Assembly (NCBI GenBank): GCA_003194525.1
Contig: NBIV01000176.1
Location: 94,110-158,109, forward strand
DNA: 64,000 bases
Source of the DNA: Gracilariopsis chorda
Lineage: Eukaryota; Rhodophyta; Florideophyceae; Gracilariales; Gracilariaceae
Reading direction: 5' to 3'
Below the pieces are notes generated by a model. It was not told where the DNA came from. It did not search any database and saw only the letters and a program-made list of their open reading frames with translations. Shown here piece after piece: positions 21,919 to 33,699 of the stretch (its first letter is position 1; the number at the start of each line of letters is the position of its first letter). A program made the translations under genes and the position numbers.

Positions 21919-24900
21919 CTACGAAGGAACTTCGGGGTACACTACATTACTGGTAGAGGTCCTACCGGCAGGGAGACAGGCCACGATGTTGGACGGGTTG
22001 GTGGTCCGAGAAAAGGCGACGTACAGCTGGCCATGTGGGAAACAGCCATCACGCAAATCCAGTCCGATGCGACCACTATACGACTGACCCTGTGCCTTAT
22101 TGGTAGTGATGGCAAAACAGACACGTACTGGGAACTGGGTGCAAGTGAAGTTGGGAACCGGAAATTTGTCGTCTCCAGGTCCACAGGGCATGCGTGGCAG
22201 GCATAGTGCGTTGCCACAATTCACTCCAGAAGCGAGTCAAAGGAACAGTGCGTTGCTTTGCATGTCTTCTACGGTATAGATGGCACCATTGACATGGCCG
22301 TTTGAGGGATCCAAGTTGCGAAGGAGCATAATCACAAAGCCCTTTTTGAGTTTGAGGCGGTGGTCCGGCAGCGCTGACCAGGCAGTCAGAGTGTTGAGCA
22401 TCTCGACAGGGTACTGCAGGGCAGCACCCGTCGTCGTCGCTCACCTTGTCTGCACTGAGGTACGTGCCATACGCGCCAGGTATCATGTGGCCTACATAGT
22501 CGTTGAGCTCTGGTAGGCGATAGTTTCGTGCGGTTACAATCACCGTTGACGTTAGCCAATCTGCATCTATGTCCCTTTGAGCGATACCATGAAAGACCAT
22601 ACGCCTCATGGTGCGGAACGACTCCACACATTGTACGGACTCTGGGAGGTTGAAGGGGTGCTTCGGCGGGACAGTGCCTGGCAGTCTGCCCTCTCCAATC
22701 TGCAAGAGGGTGTTTGGAAACTGCAGTTCCTCCTGTGTCGCTGTGGGGTTTCGACGGAGCGCAGAAAGGCGCATGTTCTCAGTCAATCTCAAGGTGCGAA
22801 AGTGAGAAAAGAGACTTGAGCGTTTGATGCATGCGTTGACGATCACTGATCGAGAGCCGCCAGGAACAACGGGAAGGATCTGCCGAAAGTACTCAGAAAG
22901 CAATACGAACTTGCCTCCAAAGGGGAGCTGCAAGCGCGTTATGTCATGGAGAGTGCGGTCTACGGCTTCGATGCAGAAGCGATGACACATTACAATCTCG
23001 TCCCAGATAATGAGGTCGACGTTCTTCATCCAAGTGGCCAGGTGAGAGTTGACCGGGATGTTGCACGTGCTCTCAGCGGTGGCTGGGATGGGAATCCTGA
23101 ACACGGAATGGGGCGTCCGATTGCCCTCAAGCAGTATGGCTGCTACAGCAGACGTGGCTACCGTAAGGACCGACTTGCCACGAAGCCGTAACGTGGCCTG
23201 AATTGCCTGGGAGAGGAAGTTCTTGCCGGTTCTACCCGGAGCATCCAAGAAGAAGACGCGAGTGGTTGGCTGCGTTGGCGTAGAAGGACCTCCAAGACCC
23301 TGCAAGCTCTCCGCAGACACGCCCGGAAGGATGGCCCCCACGACGGTATTGAACGCCAGACGCTGACGCCCATTGAAGAGAGGGAGGGCAGCTTGCACAT
23401 TGTCGTTCAGCTCCGACTGGATTTGCTGCGGAGACCGAGTTGGAGCGCGCATTTCCGGTAGGTCCTGCATGGGTGTCGGAAGACCGTACGATGACAGAGA
23501 CGCCAATGGGCCACCGATTTCTTGCAATGCCTTTTGCACTTCTACGAGAACGTAAGAGCTGGCTCTTTCGTCGTCTGCCAGTGCGTGCATCATGCCGCGA
23601 TGTCGAGCGCGTATATCCTGCAGGAACATCGATAGATGGCGCTCCCACAGAGAACGGGAGTCTGACGGCTCGCAGTAAAGCAAGTTGGTGGCAAACAAAT
23701 GAGAGAGTGGAACAAATGAGGAGCGAAAGGACTCGCGTAGTGCCCGTCTCCACTCGCTGTCGTCGGCGAGAAGGCCCATCTTGAGGCAGGCCTCCCTGAA
23801 GCTACCACACTGCTGACCATCCACGTTGCAGAGATGCTGAAAGGAAGTAGCACCCGCTGTATGGGTCAAGAGTAAGCGGAGGTAGTACCGCTCACCCTCT
23901 CGTGGACTGGCAGTGTAAATGCGCCCAACTACATGCGCACCGCTGCAAGTGAATTCGTATAGATTGACTGTTGCGGCGGCCACTGAGGAGGAGGTGGGCT
24001 GGCTTCGAGACACCGAACGACGTCGGAGACATGCACGCGGCTCCCAGCATTTGTTTGATTTGTTCCAAGTAAAGTACCTCGGGAACTGGGCATAAGGGAT
24101 ATGCTCTGCGCCGGGGTACTTTTGGTTGGCCACAAACCACTCAGTCAGCTTGGTTCCTGCCCGCTCTATGTTAGCAGAAGAGTGCTCGTCGCCTTCCTGG
24201 AAGAACACCGTATGGTGATCTTCCAAGTGTACTTCAAGCCGCACGACGGGTGTATTGCGATGGGCAATGTCGAACGCAAGCAACCACCACACTGCTTCGG
24301 AGGCTGACACATACCGTGCGTCCTGGAAGTTCTGGATCTCGTCATGGCGTCCGTTCTCATCTACAATCTCCATGGTGATTCTGTCAGATCTCTTGCACAC
24401 ATACTTGAAGAGATACTTGATACTGCCAAGTTGCAATACGCATAGCTCAACGTTGATGTGGCATGCAAACCGGCGGAGAAGCTCTGGGCAATGTGAAACC
24501 ACCCACGAATTGTCCAACGTCATTACGCGCTGTCGACGGCCGACCCTGCAGCTTCGTTCAACAGACACCCCGCCCTCGGAAGGAGCGCGTCTTTTGTAGC
24601 TGATGTAGTACTCATTCTCAAGCTGTGCAGTTTCAGAGCAAAACGGCTTCGGAAAGTGATTCAAGCATGTCAGCTCGCGCATGAACAGCGCTGACCGTTT
24701 GCTTCCACCGCACGGAGTGTGAATCATGTGCTTGAGCACCAACTCTTGTAAGGTGGCGTCGGAGGAAGCAGAAATCTCAGCTGAGATGAGCTCGTCAATG
24801 TGAGCAGGGTCTCGGAGCTGCTGCTTTGCATCTTCGTTGAGGAAGAAGATAATGTGCGCGTGCGGTAGGCCTCGCTTTTGGAACTTGATTACGCGCACGT

Positions 24901-26866
24901 GAGCAAGAACGGCTCCAAAGAATTGTTCATCAATGACAAACGACATCAAGGCTTTCATCTTGAGACGAAACACTCGAGCAAAAAGATCGGGTCGATCGGG
25001 AGCGCTCTGACCATCGAACAGCGCCCTTGTGATCTCAGGCCAGTTCGGATTGCACGTCATCGTGAGAAAGATATCGGGATGCCCAATGGTGTTGGATATG
25101 GCGATGATGTCGTGCATTTGCTGTCTCATATATCGGTCACCTCCTACAAATGTGGAGGGGAACACGAACAGTCGTCCAGCGCGAACAGCATCGGCCTCAT
25201 CCACGCCCAGCAGAGAGTCACCCAGGCTCTCCCGCAGGGATGTACAGTCCGCAGCTCGAAGTCTGTCCTGGTTTTGTCGCAAGTAAGACAAACGCTCCGA
25301 CTCAACCTTGCAGAACTGGTCAACCATGTACTGTTGGAAGAGCCGTTTGCCGCGTACAATCGTATTGAACTCGGTCGGTCTCTCGAAAAGCTGCCACGAA
25401 TAATACATCAGCGGAGTCACCTTCTTCTCTTGCGAGGCGTTTGGTGGGCAATACCTCATCTCAAAGTGCGATCCGTCCTGGCCACATGGGAAGAAAAGAA
25501 CGTAGCTCAAGGGTTCGTACGATCTGGGACTGACGGGGATAGTGTCCAGCACCTCATCACCATTTAGAGTAGGCTCTCCACGCCTATGCACAACAATATC
25601 GTGCGTCCCAAATTGGCTGTCCTCGTTCCCTGGAATGATGGCGGCTACTTGCGACGCCTCGGGCCGGTTGTAGCAACGAACATGCTCGCCGTGGGGCCTT
25701 CTATCAGCATGGGTCACCATCTGATACGTTATTGCTGGCATATCGGTGATAACCCACTCGTGCAGGCTGCAGAATGTCTGCACGTATGGATTCCCCGTGT
25801 GCAGCATGGCTGCCAACTGAGACAACAGTTCCGGTTGGAGGCGGGGCAGCAACCCCGCTCGCCTCGCAGACTGGGCGTCATAGTCGTTGTCATAGATGTA
25901 CACGGACAGACATGGGGGCTGGACACCCTGAGCGGGAATGAGCGGACCCATGTAGTGATAGATCTGTCCCTGTATGGTGATCGTAGGATTGAAGGTAGAG
26001 TCTCCTGAACCACGGCTCACCCAGTATGCCTTGACGGAAGCCATAGACATAACTGTGTTGTAGGCACGGATCTCAGCACGAAAGTGGTTCTCTCGGGGCC
26101 CAGTCGCTGTCAGCAGTTGGCGAAGAAGAGGCGGAGGCTCCAGAAGCGCAGAGAAGCTGAGATGCCTCTTTGCGCAGCACTGCGAGAAAAGAGGTTGCGA
26201 GCGGGAGCTGCTCACAACCCTTTCCTCTTTGAAATGCAGTGCCTTGCAAAAGCGGTACTCTACATTCATGAGACTGAGGTCCATGTAGCCAATCTCGTCT
26301 ACATCATCCGATCAAAACAATCTACGGGCGACATTTCGGCTCTCGCGCTCAGCTTCAAGCTGCTGTTTTCGATCAGCTGTGCTCTCAAGCTCTCTTGATG
26401 CCTGTCTAGATGTTCTTTCAGAGTGATGGCGAGAATGTTCAGCAGCGGGGTCATCCTGTTGCCTTGCAGCACGATGGGCGTCACGATCGTTTGCCTGACG
26501 ATTTGCGCGAATATCTGGCGTCTCTGAAGCTCGTACCAAAGCAGTGGCTGTACGGTTGGCCTCATGAACGTCACCAGTGTGCGCGGCGGACTTTCTAGCC
26601 CTCCTTCTTCGCGCACGTTCCCTATCAGCTGCTCTTCGTGCTTCACGCTGTTCCTCAGTTTCATTTGGCCTCCTTATGGCTGCTCGCTGTCTATCATGAC
26701 GTTTCCTCTCTGCCTGTTGCTCACTGGACTCTGCTCGACGTCTTGCAGCAGTACATTGACGGTTCTGCTCACGCCTGGCATCGCCTGAAGCACTGGGCTG
26801 AGTTGGAGGCATTGTAAAAGAACTTAAGCACACGACACAAAAGAAAAACTGTCCAAAGACCGGCAA
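21919..26866 (-). pseudogene. Helitron Rep/helicase, two in-frame stops and one frameshift
   Basis: From 26866 an Arg/Ala-rich N-terminus of 184 residues runs to TGA 26312-26314. The same frame continues as a 1,395-codon core from about 26311: Zn-like N-terminal module (FCKALHFKEERV...CCAKRHLSF), HUH motif in LPHAHIIFFL, catalytic Tyr region KYLFKYVCKRSDR, then an SF1B Pif1-like helicase with LIIWDEIVM (Walker B) and FRQILPVVPGG. Walker A reads APGRTGKN where GGTGK[TS] is expected. A frameshift near 22410 moves the correct reading to the frame of 21919-22411, which contains another TGA at 22237-22239 and ends with TNKAQGQSYSGR and YVAFSRTTN. Helitron Rep nicks and joins single strands for rolling-circle transposition. 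This copy is broken and its ATPase site is degraded. Confidence 0.85.
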
Positions 26867-26869
26867 AGC

Positions 26870-27510
26870 AAAAAAAGAAAAGAAGAAAAAAAGAAAATAA
26901 GGATATGGTCGAGAACAGTAGTGCTACGAGCTGCCAAACCCTTTTATGCACCTAGCACCGAAGTTTTGGATCGTTGCAACGAAGATAGAATATCTTGACC
27001 ACAAAGAAACTGCCTAGATTGGGAACTGACCTGTACAGAGTAAACAGGGGGCCGTTCCTGGAGAGTCTGCCAGGACTGCGAGATTTACAATCCCAAAATC
27101 GCTAGGCAAATCTGTGCTGGACGTACTTTAGTCCGAAGACCGTTTCCCTTTAACAGTTCCTTAGATCCAGACAGAGCCGCTTTTGCTCGACTCGTACGCT
27201 GTTGTCCCCTTTCTAGACTCTTCAAGGGCTACTCCTTCCGTGCAAAGCACGTTTTGTGGGGAGCTATCGTACCTCACGTGAACGCCACCCAGAAATCGTT
27301 GCCGAACCAAATAAATCTGGATGACGAACGCGTTGTTTGGTGAGAAAGTTAAACTTAACAGATCCCGCCGGTACCACCAGCGTACCTTTTTCAGACGTCC
27401 TGACTCGTCCAGAGTGCTAGAAACCACACCGTAGGTTAACAACAGGGAAGAAGAACGCGAGCGCTCAGTGGGCGAGTGCATTGCACGCTTTTGTATAGCG
27501 TGCAATGCGA
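26870..27510. other. Non-coding region upstream of the Helitron gene
   Basis: Holds an A-rich tract (about 26838-26910) just upstream of the gene start and no convincing ORF. The minus-strand reading 27559-27161 has no recognisable motif and runs into the palindrome, so it is not accepted. Confidence 0.4.
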
Positions 27511-28976
27511 TTAGTTCACATGACCGTTGAAAAATAGTAATTAAAACGGTCATGGGCACTGCACTGCAACGGGTCGGTTACTGCAGTGTAACGGGTGGGC
27601 TACTTTGGTCAAACAGGTAGGCTACTGTGGCGTGCAAAAGGCGCCAGTTGGAAACGTGTCGCATTATGCAGTGCAAGATGCCTCTTGGAGCGCATAAAAC
27701 GCCACGTTTCCACTTGGCAGTCTCCTTCTCGATTTTGCAGCCAATGAGTGGGCGTTAGCTGACACACAGAAAGACAGACAGACAAACATTGTCTTTAGTA
27801 AGGGGAGAGAAGTGGCTCCATTGCGTGCTTAGCACGCGTTAAGGAGTAAAAGAAGCATTAGAGTCAAAGGAGTATTTGGGTAGCGTGTTTAGCTCCTGTG
27901 CATGCTTTGCACGCAGGCGTTAGGATTGAACAGGTGACCGTCCCTTCAGTGGTGGAGAAAAGCTTCATAGATGGGTTGATTTACGTAATACGTAGAAATA
28001 GAAATTGTGTGCATAGAAAGTGCGCTTTCAGCTCCGTCATGCAACTCATGATCGAAGGCAATGGTAATAGCGTGCTCTGCACGCGGGTGTTTAACGCCCG
28101 CGTGCAGAGCACCCCACCGCCGCTGCATGCAATTCTTAGACGCTGATATGGCAATGGAATGCTTTGCACGCTGGCGTTTCACGCCCCGCGTGCAGACTGC
28201 CCCACCGTCTCGGCACGCAGTCTGCAGAGGTTGCTATGTCATGGTACGCTTCGGGCGTGTAGATGAGATCTGTATAGCTTAACATTTGGGAGGAAAGTGC
28301 CACCGTCTTGCAAAGCATAGTCGTTTGTAGCGCTTTCGTACATAGCATTATTGAACAGATTGGCAGTGCCGCCTTTAATATACCTTGTATTGCATCAGAG
28401 CATCAGATAGCCTTCGCAAGCGCGTATGAGAAGGTATTGTGGCTTCTATTGCATCGAAATTTCAGCATGATTCTGTAGAGTGATACCTAGCATCGTCGCT
28501 CCTCGAATCATCGCGCCTGGTATCATGGCGCCTAACATCGTCGCGCCTAGCATTTTGGTGCTTAGCATTGTCGCGCCCAATATCCTGGCGTGTAGCATCG
28601 TCGAGCATTCTTGTGCAGAACCTCATTTAGGGTAACATGGCGGGCTGCTCAGGTATTGTGGCTTCTATGACATCAAGCTTTGAAGATGAAGCTGTAGAGC
28701 ATTGCCTGGTAAACGGAAGAAGTATCGTCGTGCATTCCAGTATGGTGCATAAAGTGTTCGTGTAGAACATGGTCAAGTATAGCTTTGTAGCGCGGAGCAT
28801 CGTAGAAGGCAGCCCTGCGTGTGGCAATTATGCAGTAAAGTATGCCACCGTGTGAAACTAAAACCGTCGCGTATATTGCAGCAGTTTATAGCATTGTCGT
28901 GCTTAGCACCCTCGCTCCTCAAATCATCGCGCCTAGCCTTGTCTCGTTTACAATTATCGCGCCTAGCATCGTTGTG

Positions 28977-29796
28977 GTGCAACGCCCCAAAGGGGAGAAA
29001 CACCGAAAGACGTTCGGGATCTTTCCTCCGTGGAGGTGAACCCAGTTGGGTAGAGCCCCTCTAGGGGTGGCACGGCGGAACCGGTTTGTGAGACCGAGGT
29101 CACCCTTCGCGACTAGCGCAAGAGGGTTTAGGACAAGAATCGGTATCCGCGAGAGCGGGAATGCGTCCTCGCCAGAGGTAGGTTTCCACGTAAGTGGGGG
29201 TGTGTGAGCGGGTGCGCACACGAGAGCGGCGGATAGCGGGAGGTGCTACCCTAAAAAGGGGAAGAACGAAGGGCGAAGAGGAGGAAGAGAGGACGAAGTG
29301 AGTCGCGAGAGTGACGGGGGCGAACGGCAATGCCGGTAACAATATCCCTATACAGGGCGAAACACCAATGCAATTGGAATAATATGATTCCCAGTGGTGG
29401 GTCCCTTTAGATGTGCAAGGGGGTTAGATGTCCCGTGGTTCACGACGTTTCCCTCCAGGGAAAAGTAGAGCACGCTCGCAAGCGGTAACAACTAGAGCCA
29501 ATTCCCCAGGTTGGGGTCCTTTGTTGGGGAAGGTTTACTGGTGCGACGGCAGTTCGCCGTTGCAATAAGTACTAGCTTCCCAGAAATGGGTGCGAATATA
29601 ATAAATAAAATCAACTAAAATACTCCACATTTCGTGGCAACATCCACTACTGTGACCAACCGCCAATTGGCCCAAAACCGTGTCCCACGTGTTCATAACC
29701 ACCATTTTGGGGCGTAGTTCATATAAATACTACACAACCGATAATATCGGGAAAGCGTTCAAGTACCAAGAATCCCTCCCTGAGGGCATTGCACTA
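28977..29796 (+). mobile_element. Short derivative of Ty3-like element 2 (0.8 kb)
   Basis: Corresponds to about 15650-16469: the last part of the pol tail, the 3' UTR and the right inverted repeat, ending ..GGGCATTGCACT. Its left edge reads GTGCAACGCCCC, similar to the element terminus GTGCAACGCCCTC, so it looks like a small unit with about 11-bp inverted ends. No gene. It is inserted in Helitron-like unit D. Confidence 0.7.
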
Positions 29797-29974
29797 CAAT
29801 CCTCGTAAAGAGGATGTTTATGTGGAGCGTCGTTTAGGAGACCACTGCGTACTGCTCTATGGTGTAGAGGAGAATATTCATGCCGGCAAGTAAATGCGTG
29901 TTTACTTATGTCGAGCAATGGCATATTTGAAGGGTAATTAAAGCGAAGGAAAGGAAAGCGCTCAGCGCCCGAAT

Positions 29975-30715
29975 GACATTGAACATTTTAGTGTAGTGCA
30001 ATTTCCGTGATGTACATGACCATGGTGAATGACATGGCATGCTTTAGTTTAGTGCTATTTTATTGGTGTCGATAAAGATGGTGAATGACAGGGCACGCTT
30101 TATTGTAGTGCCATTTTATTGGTGTGCATAAACATGGTAGTTAAAATGGCACGCTTCATTGCAATGCCATTTAATCATGGGGAATGACATGGCACGCTTT
30201 ATTGTAGTGCCATTTTATTGGTGTGCATAACCATGGTGAATGACAAGGCACGCTTTAGTGTAGTGCAATTTTTTAGAGTGCATAACCATGGGAAGTAAAA
30301 TGGCACGCTTTATTGTAGTGCCATTAAATCATGGTGAATGACATGGCACGCTTTATTGTAGTGCCATTTTATTGGTGTGCATAACCATGGTGAGTGACAT
30401 GAAACGCTTTAGTGTAGTGCAATTTCTTGGAGTGCATAAACATGGTAATTAAAATGGCACGCTTTATTGTAGTGCCATTTAACCATGGTGAATGACATGG
30501 CACGCTTTATTGTAGTGCCATTTTATTGGTGTGCATAACCATTGTGAATGACATGGCACGCTTTATAGTAGTGCCATGTGCTTGGTGTGCATAACCATTG
30601 TGAATGACATGGCACGCTTTATAGTAGTGCCATGTGCTTGGTGTGCATAACCATTGTGAATGACATAACCCGCGTTATTGTAGTGCCATTTCCTTGGTTT
30701 GCATAACCATAGTGT
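29975..30715. repeat. 56-bp minisatellite, unit D
   Basis: Longest version of the array, with GACATGGCACGCTTTATTGT-type units. Some units alternate with a TAAAATGGCACGC variant. Confidence 0.75.
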
Positions 30716-31085
30716 AGTATACCGTCCAATGTTATTGGTGCATATGACCGTTGAAAAATAGTCATTGAAACGGTCATGTGCACCGCACTGCAACGGCTTG
30801 GTTACTCTAGTGTAGCGGGTGGGCTACTATGGTGAAACGGGTAGCCTACTGTGGCGTGGAAAAGGCGCCAGGTGGAAACGTGTCGGATTATGCGGTGCAA
30901 GATGCCGTGCAAAAGGCGACAGGTGGAAACGTGTCGCATTATGCGGTGCAAGATGCCTCTTGGAGCGCATAAAATGCCACGTTTCCACTTGGCAGCCCCC
31001 TTCTCGATTTTTCAGCCAATGAGTGGGCGTTAGCTGTCAGACAGACACACAGACAGACACACTTCCGCTTTAGTAATGGGGGAGA

Positions 31086-31260
31086 AGTGGCTCCATTGCG
31101 TGCTTCGAACGCGTTAAGAAGTAAAAGAAGCATTAGAGTGAAAGGAGTATTTGGGTAGCGTGTTTTGGGTAGTCGGTTTGTAGAATGAAAGTATTTTTGG
31201 GGAGGGAGAAGGGAGAAGATAATAAAAAATGAAAGAAAAATGAAGACGTTTGATTAAAGC
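31086..31260 (-). mobile_element. Helitron-like unit E, truncated stub
   Basis: Begins with the common terminus (hairpin degraded to GCGTGCTTCGAACGC) and follows units B and C through the GAAAGAAAAATGAAGACG stretch to TATCAAGTTCGTC, then similarity stops. The array ends here. Confidence 0.6.
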
Positions 31261-33699
31261 TATCAAGTTCGTCTTATAGTAGTGTTAGTTGTAAGTATGG
31301 GCTAGGACAGCGTTTTAGGCGGTGTCGGCTTGGGCATGGTACTGACACAGAACGTTGACCTAGTGGTGGAAACGGTGTATGCGCGTGTATGTGCATTTTT
31401 GACCCCTTGTGTGGAGAACGTTGTCCTGTAGGCACTGTATGATACAATCCGGACGGGCTGAAAAATGTGGACACAGATTATGCAGGACAGCGTTTTGCAA
31501 GAACATTGTCCTGGGTTCAAAAACTTAATATTTTCCACCCCCCCTAGGACATGGTTTTGGAAGGATTTGGCACGTGCCTGGTCCGTGCACCCCAAAAGTG
31601 GGTTTTCGAGGTACGTAAAGGCATGCTCCGTGCCAAATGAACGTGCTCTAGGACAACGTTTTTCGCGTATTCCGTCAGACGCGTGCAAGTCGTTATGCGT
31701 GTGTAAGTGAAGCGCAAATGCTCCATCTGAGCTGCGTTTGTCTTCGCTCCTGAGACATATGGAGCTTCGAAGAGCGGTCGTAGCACTTTGTGCTTGTTGA
31801 AGGGGGTAAGATTGGATTTTTCATGTTGGATATGTGGTTTAGGCTATTCATTACGCTTCGGAAGGGAAGCGGTTCTTAGGTAGCGGTTTTTAGAATCGAG
31901 TTTCGGGGTTTTACAGCGGCTATGAAAGTTTACGGTTACATAGTGTCCTATGTATGCTACAGGGTTTTAGGGGTATTTAGTGGATTCTTATCACGCAGAG
32001 TTCTTTAGGGGCTTTAGCGGACCTTGCTTAGGCTTTTGGGTGTTTTCACATATAGCTGTACAGCTTACAATAGGGTTTTTAGAGGGTTTCTATTACGGGT
32101 TTTTATCTATGCTAAGAGGTTTTACCGTTTTTAGGGGACTGTGCAAATGAAGACATCTTCGTGATTTTTGGGAGAACTTGTTCTAGCTTTGGGGGTGTTT
32201 GGTATAGTTATACTATGTACCAGGAATGGTTTAGGGTTTGCAGTTTTAGCGGTTTTAAACTTGGATAGGGGTTTCTACACCTCCAAAGGAGTTAGGGGTT
32301 CGTAATAGGACCGATGCTGATTGAAAAATAGGTGTGAAAGTCTGTAATGCTTTGGGCTTTTAGGGGCTTTAGAGTATTGAGAATTACAAGTTTTATGTAT
32401 AGGGGTTTTAGTGGTCTGTGTAAACGGAGAGGTTCTAAATCCTAACCCGTAGCCCTGCTGAAACTTTGGGGTTTTTGATAATAGGAGTTTTTTCTTATAG
32501 TAGTGTGCTGGCAGTTTACGAGGCCTAAACATTGCTCAGGAGGGAGCATCGAAAGGGTTTTTGTTATACAAAGAGCGAGAGGTGCACGCGACGTTTAGTC
32601 TGTTCGCGACAGGACAGCGTTCCTGTCGTGCAGAGTGAGGCGTGTCATGTATTTCAGCAGACATCGTTCTGACACGTGGCACACGGTGGTTCACTAGTAT
32701 GAGCTTAGAGTGTAGAGGAACTCTACATTCGCGTCCGGCGACACAAAAACACTCTTGTTGTGCGACGGCGGTTGTCTCACTGGACACTGCCGAAGTCGTT
32801 TGTTAGACGTATTTTTGTAACATCTATCCTTGGTTGTAGGGGTGCCGAAACTTAGGCCTTTTACGTAAATGTGTAGCAGTAGTTTATATGGGGCATATAC
32901 ATTACTACTAATGTCGTGTAAGTTAATGACGCGGGAGTATGCAATCGGCTGGGGGTTATAGGAATAGGGGTTTTTTCACGCGATCGTTTGTTTGTGCACG
33001 ACAGGAACACGTTCCTGTCGTGCGCGCGGAGGTGTGTCGCGCGACAAAGCTGAGAATGTGTTGACACGTGGCAATGGATTGGTGAGGTTCATAAGCATAC
33101 AGTGCAGAGGAACTTTACACATGCCTCGCACAACAGGAACACGTTCCTGTCGCGCAACAGCAGTGATGTCGCTCGACAGTGCCCAAGCCTCTGTTACATG
33201 TAGGGTACTAACGATGCATGGTTTTCGAGCAGTACTAGCAAGCATGTGGCACATGGTGGTTTTTCGGTGAAGTACCTGAGGTTTAAGCAAGTGCAGTTTG
33301 TTTACTTGCTTAATACTACGCGGCATTATGACGTTCTTGTGTTTAGATACCAGGTTCTTGTACTGCTCGTGAACCATAGCGTAGGAGCTTGCTTACATCC
33401 TTAGTGTGTACGTACTACTTGGGGGGTTTCTAGGGTCACTAGGCGTTTTACGTGCGGCGGGTTTAGGCGGTTTAGGGGTTCCTTCCATCCTTTGTAACCA
33501 AACAGGGAAGCAACTGAAGCAGGGGACTGGGTTGCAGTTCCACTATAAGTAATGTAGGTACCGAGCGAATATTTTATTGTGAGAGGGGTTTTAAAGGGAT
33601 TAAGTGGCCATGTGTTTGGAACTCCCTGTGGGAATCAGCTCTAGGTGTATTTGACGAGTGGCGATTGCAACATATATAAAAACGGGTTTTTTGTGTCCA
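31261..33699. other. Gene-free T/G-rich region with telomere-like motifs and palindromes
   Basis: No ORF with recognisable content. The plus strand is rich in motifs such as TTTTAGGGG, GGGGTTTTAG and GGGTTTTT (for example 31905-32130 and 32330-32490). Three palindromes around CGACAGGAACNNGTTCCTGTCG occur at 32604-32632, 32995-33024 and 33127-33156. The motifs resemble degraded telomeric or subtelomeric repeats, but no tandem telomere array is present. Confidence 0.5.

Larger units (their letters stand above)
21732..27810 (-). mobile_element. Helitron unit C (gene-carrying, 6.1 kb)
   Basis: Shares both ends with units A, B and D and carries the only near full-length Rep/helicase gene (26866-21919). 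Between the gene start and the right end lies about 0.95 kb with no supported gene. The conserved palindrome is at 27515-27557 and the shared right end follows. The 56-bp minisatellite is reduced to a trace. Confidence 0.75.
27811..31085 (-). mobile_element. Helitron-like unit D, interrupted by a Ty3-like 3' derivative
   Basis: Matches unit A closely in 27812-28975 (same hairpin, GC-rich inverted repeats at about 28070-28200, CCTAGCATCGTCG tandem at 28485-28610) and again from about 29815 through the minisatellite to the palindrome (30739-30784) and right end. The stretch 28977-29796 is foreign to the unit and derives from the Ty3-like element 2 family. Confidence 0.62.
17242..31260 (-). mobile_element. 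Head-to-tail array of five Helitron-like units
   Basis: The same junction sequence (GTGGCTCCATTGCG followed by a GCGTGC-TTC-GCACGC hairpin and TTAAGGAG) begins at 17244, 19448, 21733, 27812 and 31087 (the second with GTTGCTCC, the last with a degraded hairpin). Each is preceded by the same end, ..CAGACAAACTTCCGCTTTAG..GGGGGACAAG. The stretch is therefore units A (17242-19445), B (19446-21731), C (21732-27810), D (27811-31085) and the stub E (31086-about 31260), all in one orientation. Read in the gene direction (minus), each unit ends with a hairpin about 11 bp from the terminus, as Helitrons do. Unit C holds the Rep/helicase gene. Confidence 0.7.

Noticed and set aside
27161-27559. 132-codon minus ORF in Helitron unit C
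   Set aside because: No motif, and its start overlaps the conserved palindrome; probably chance.
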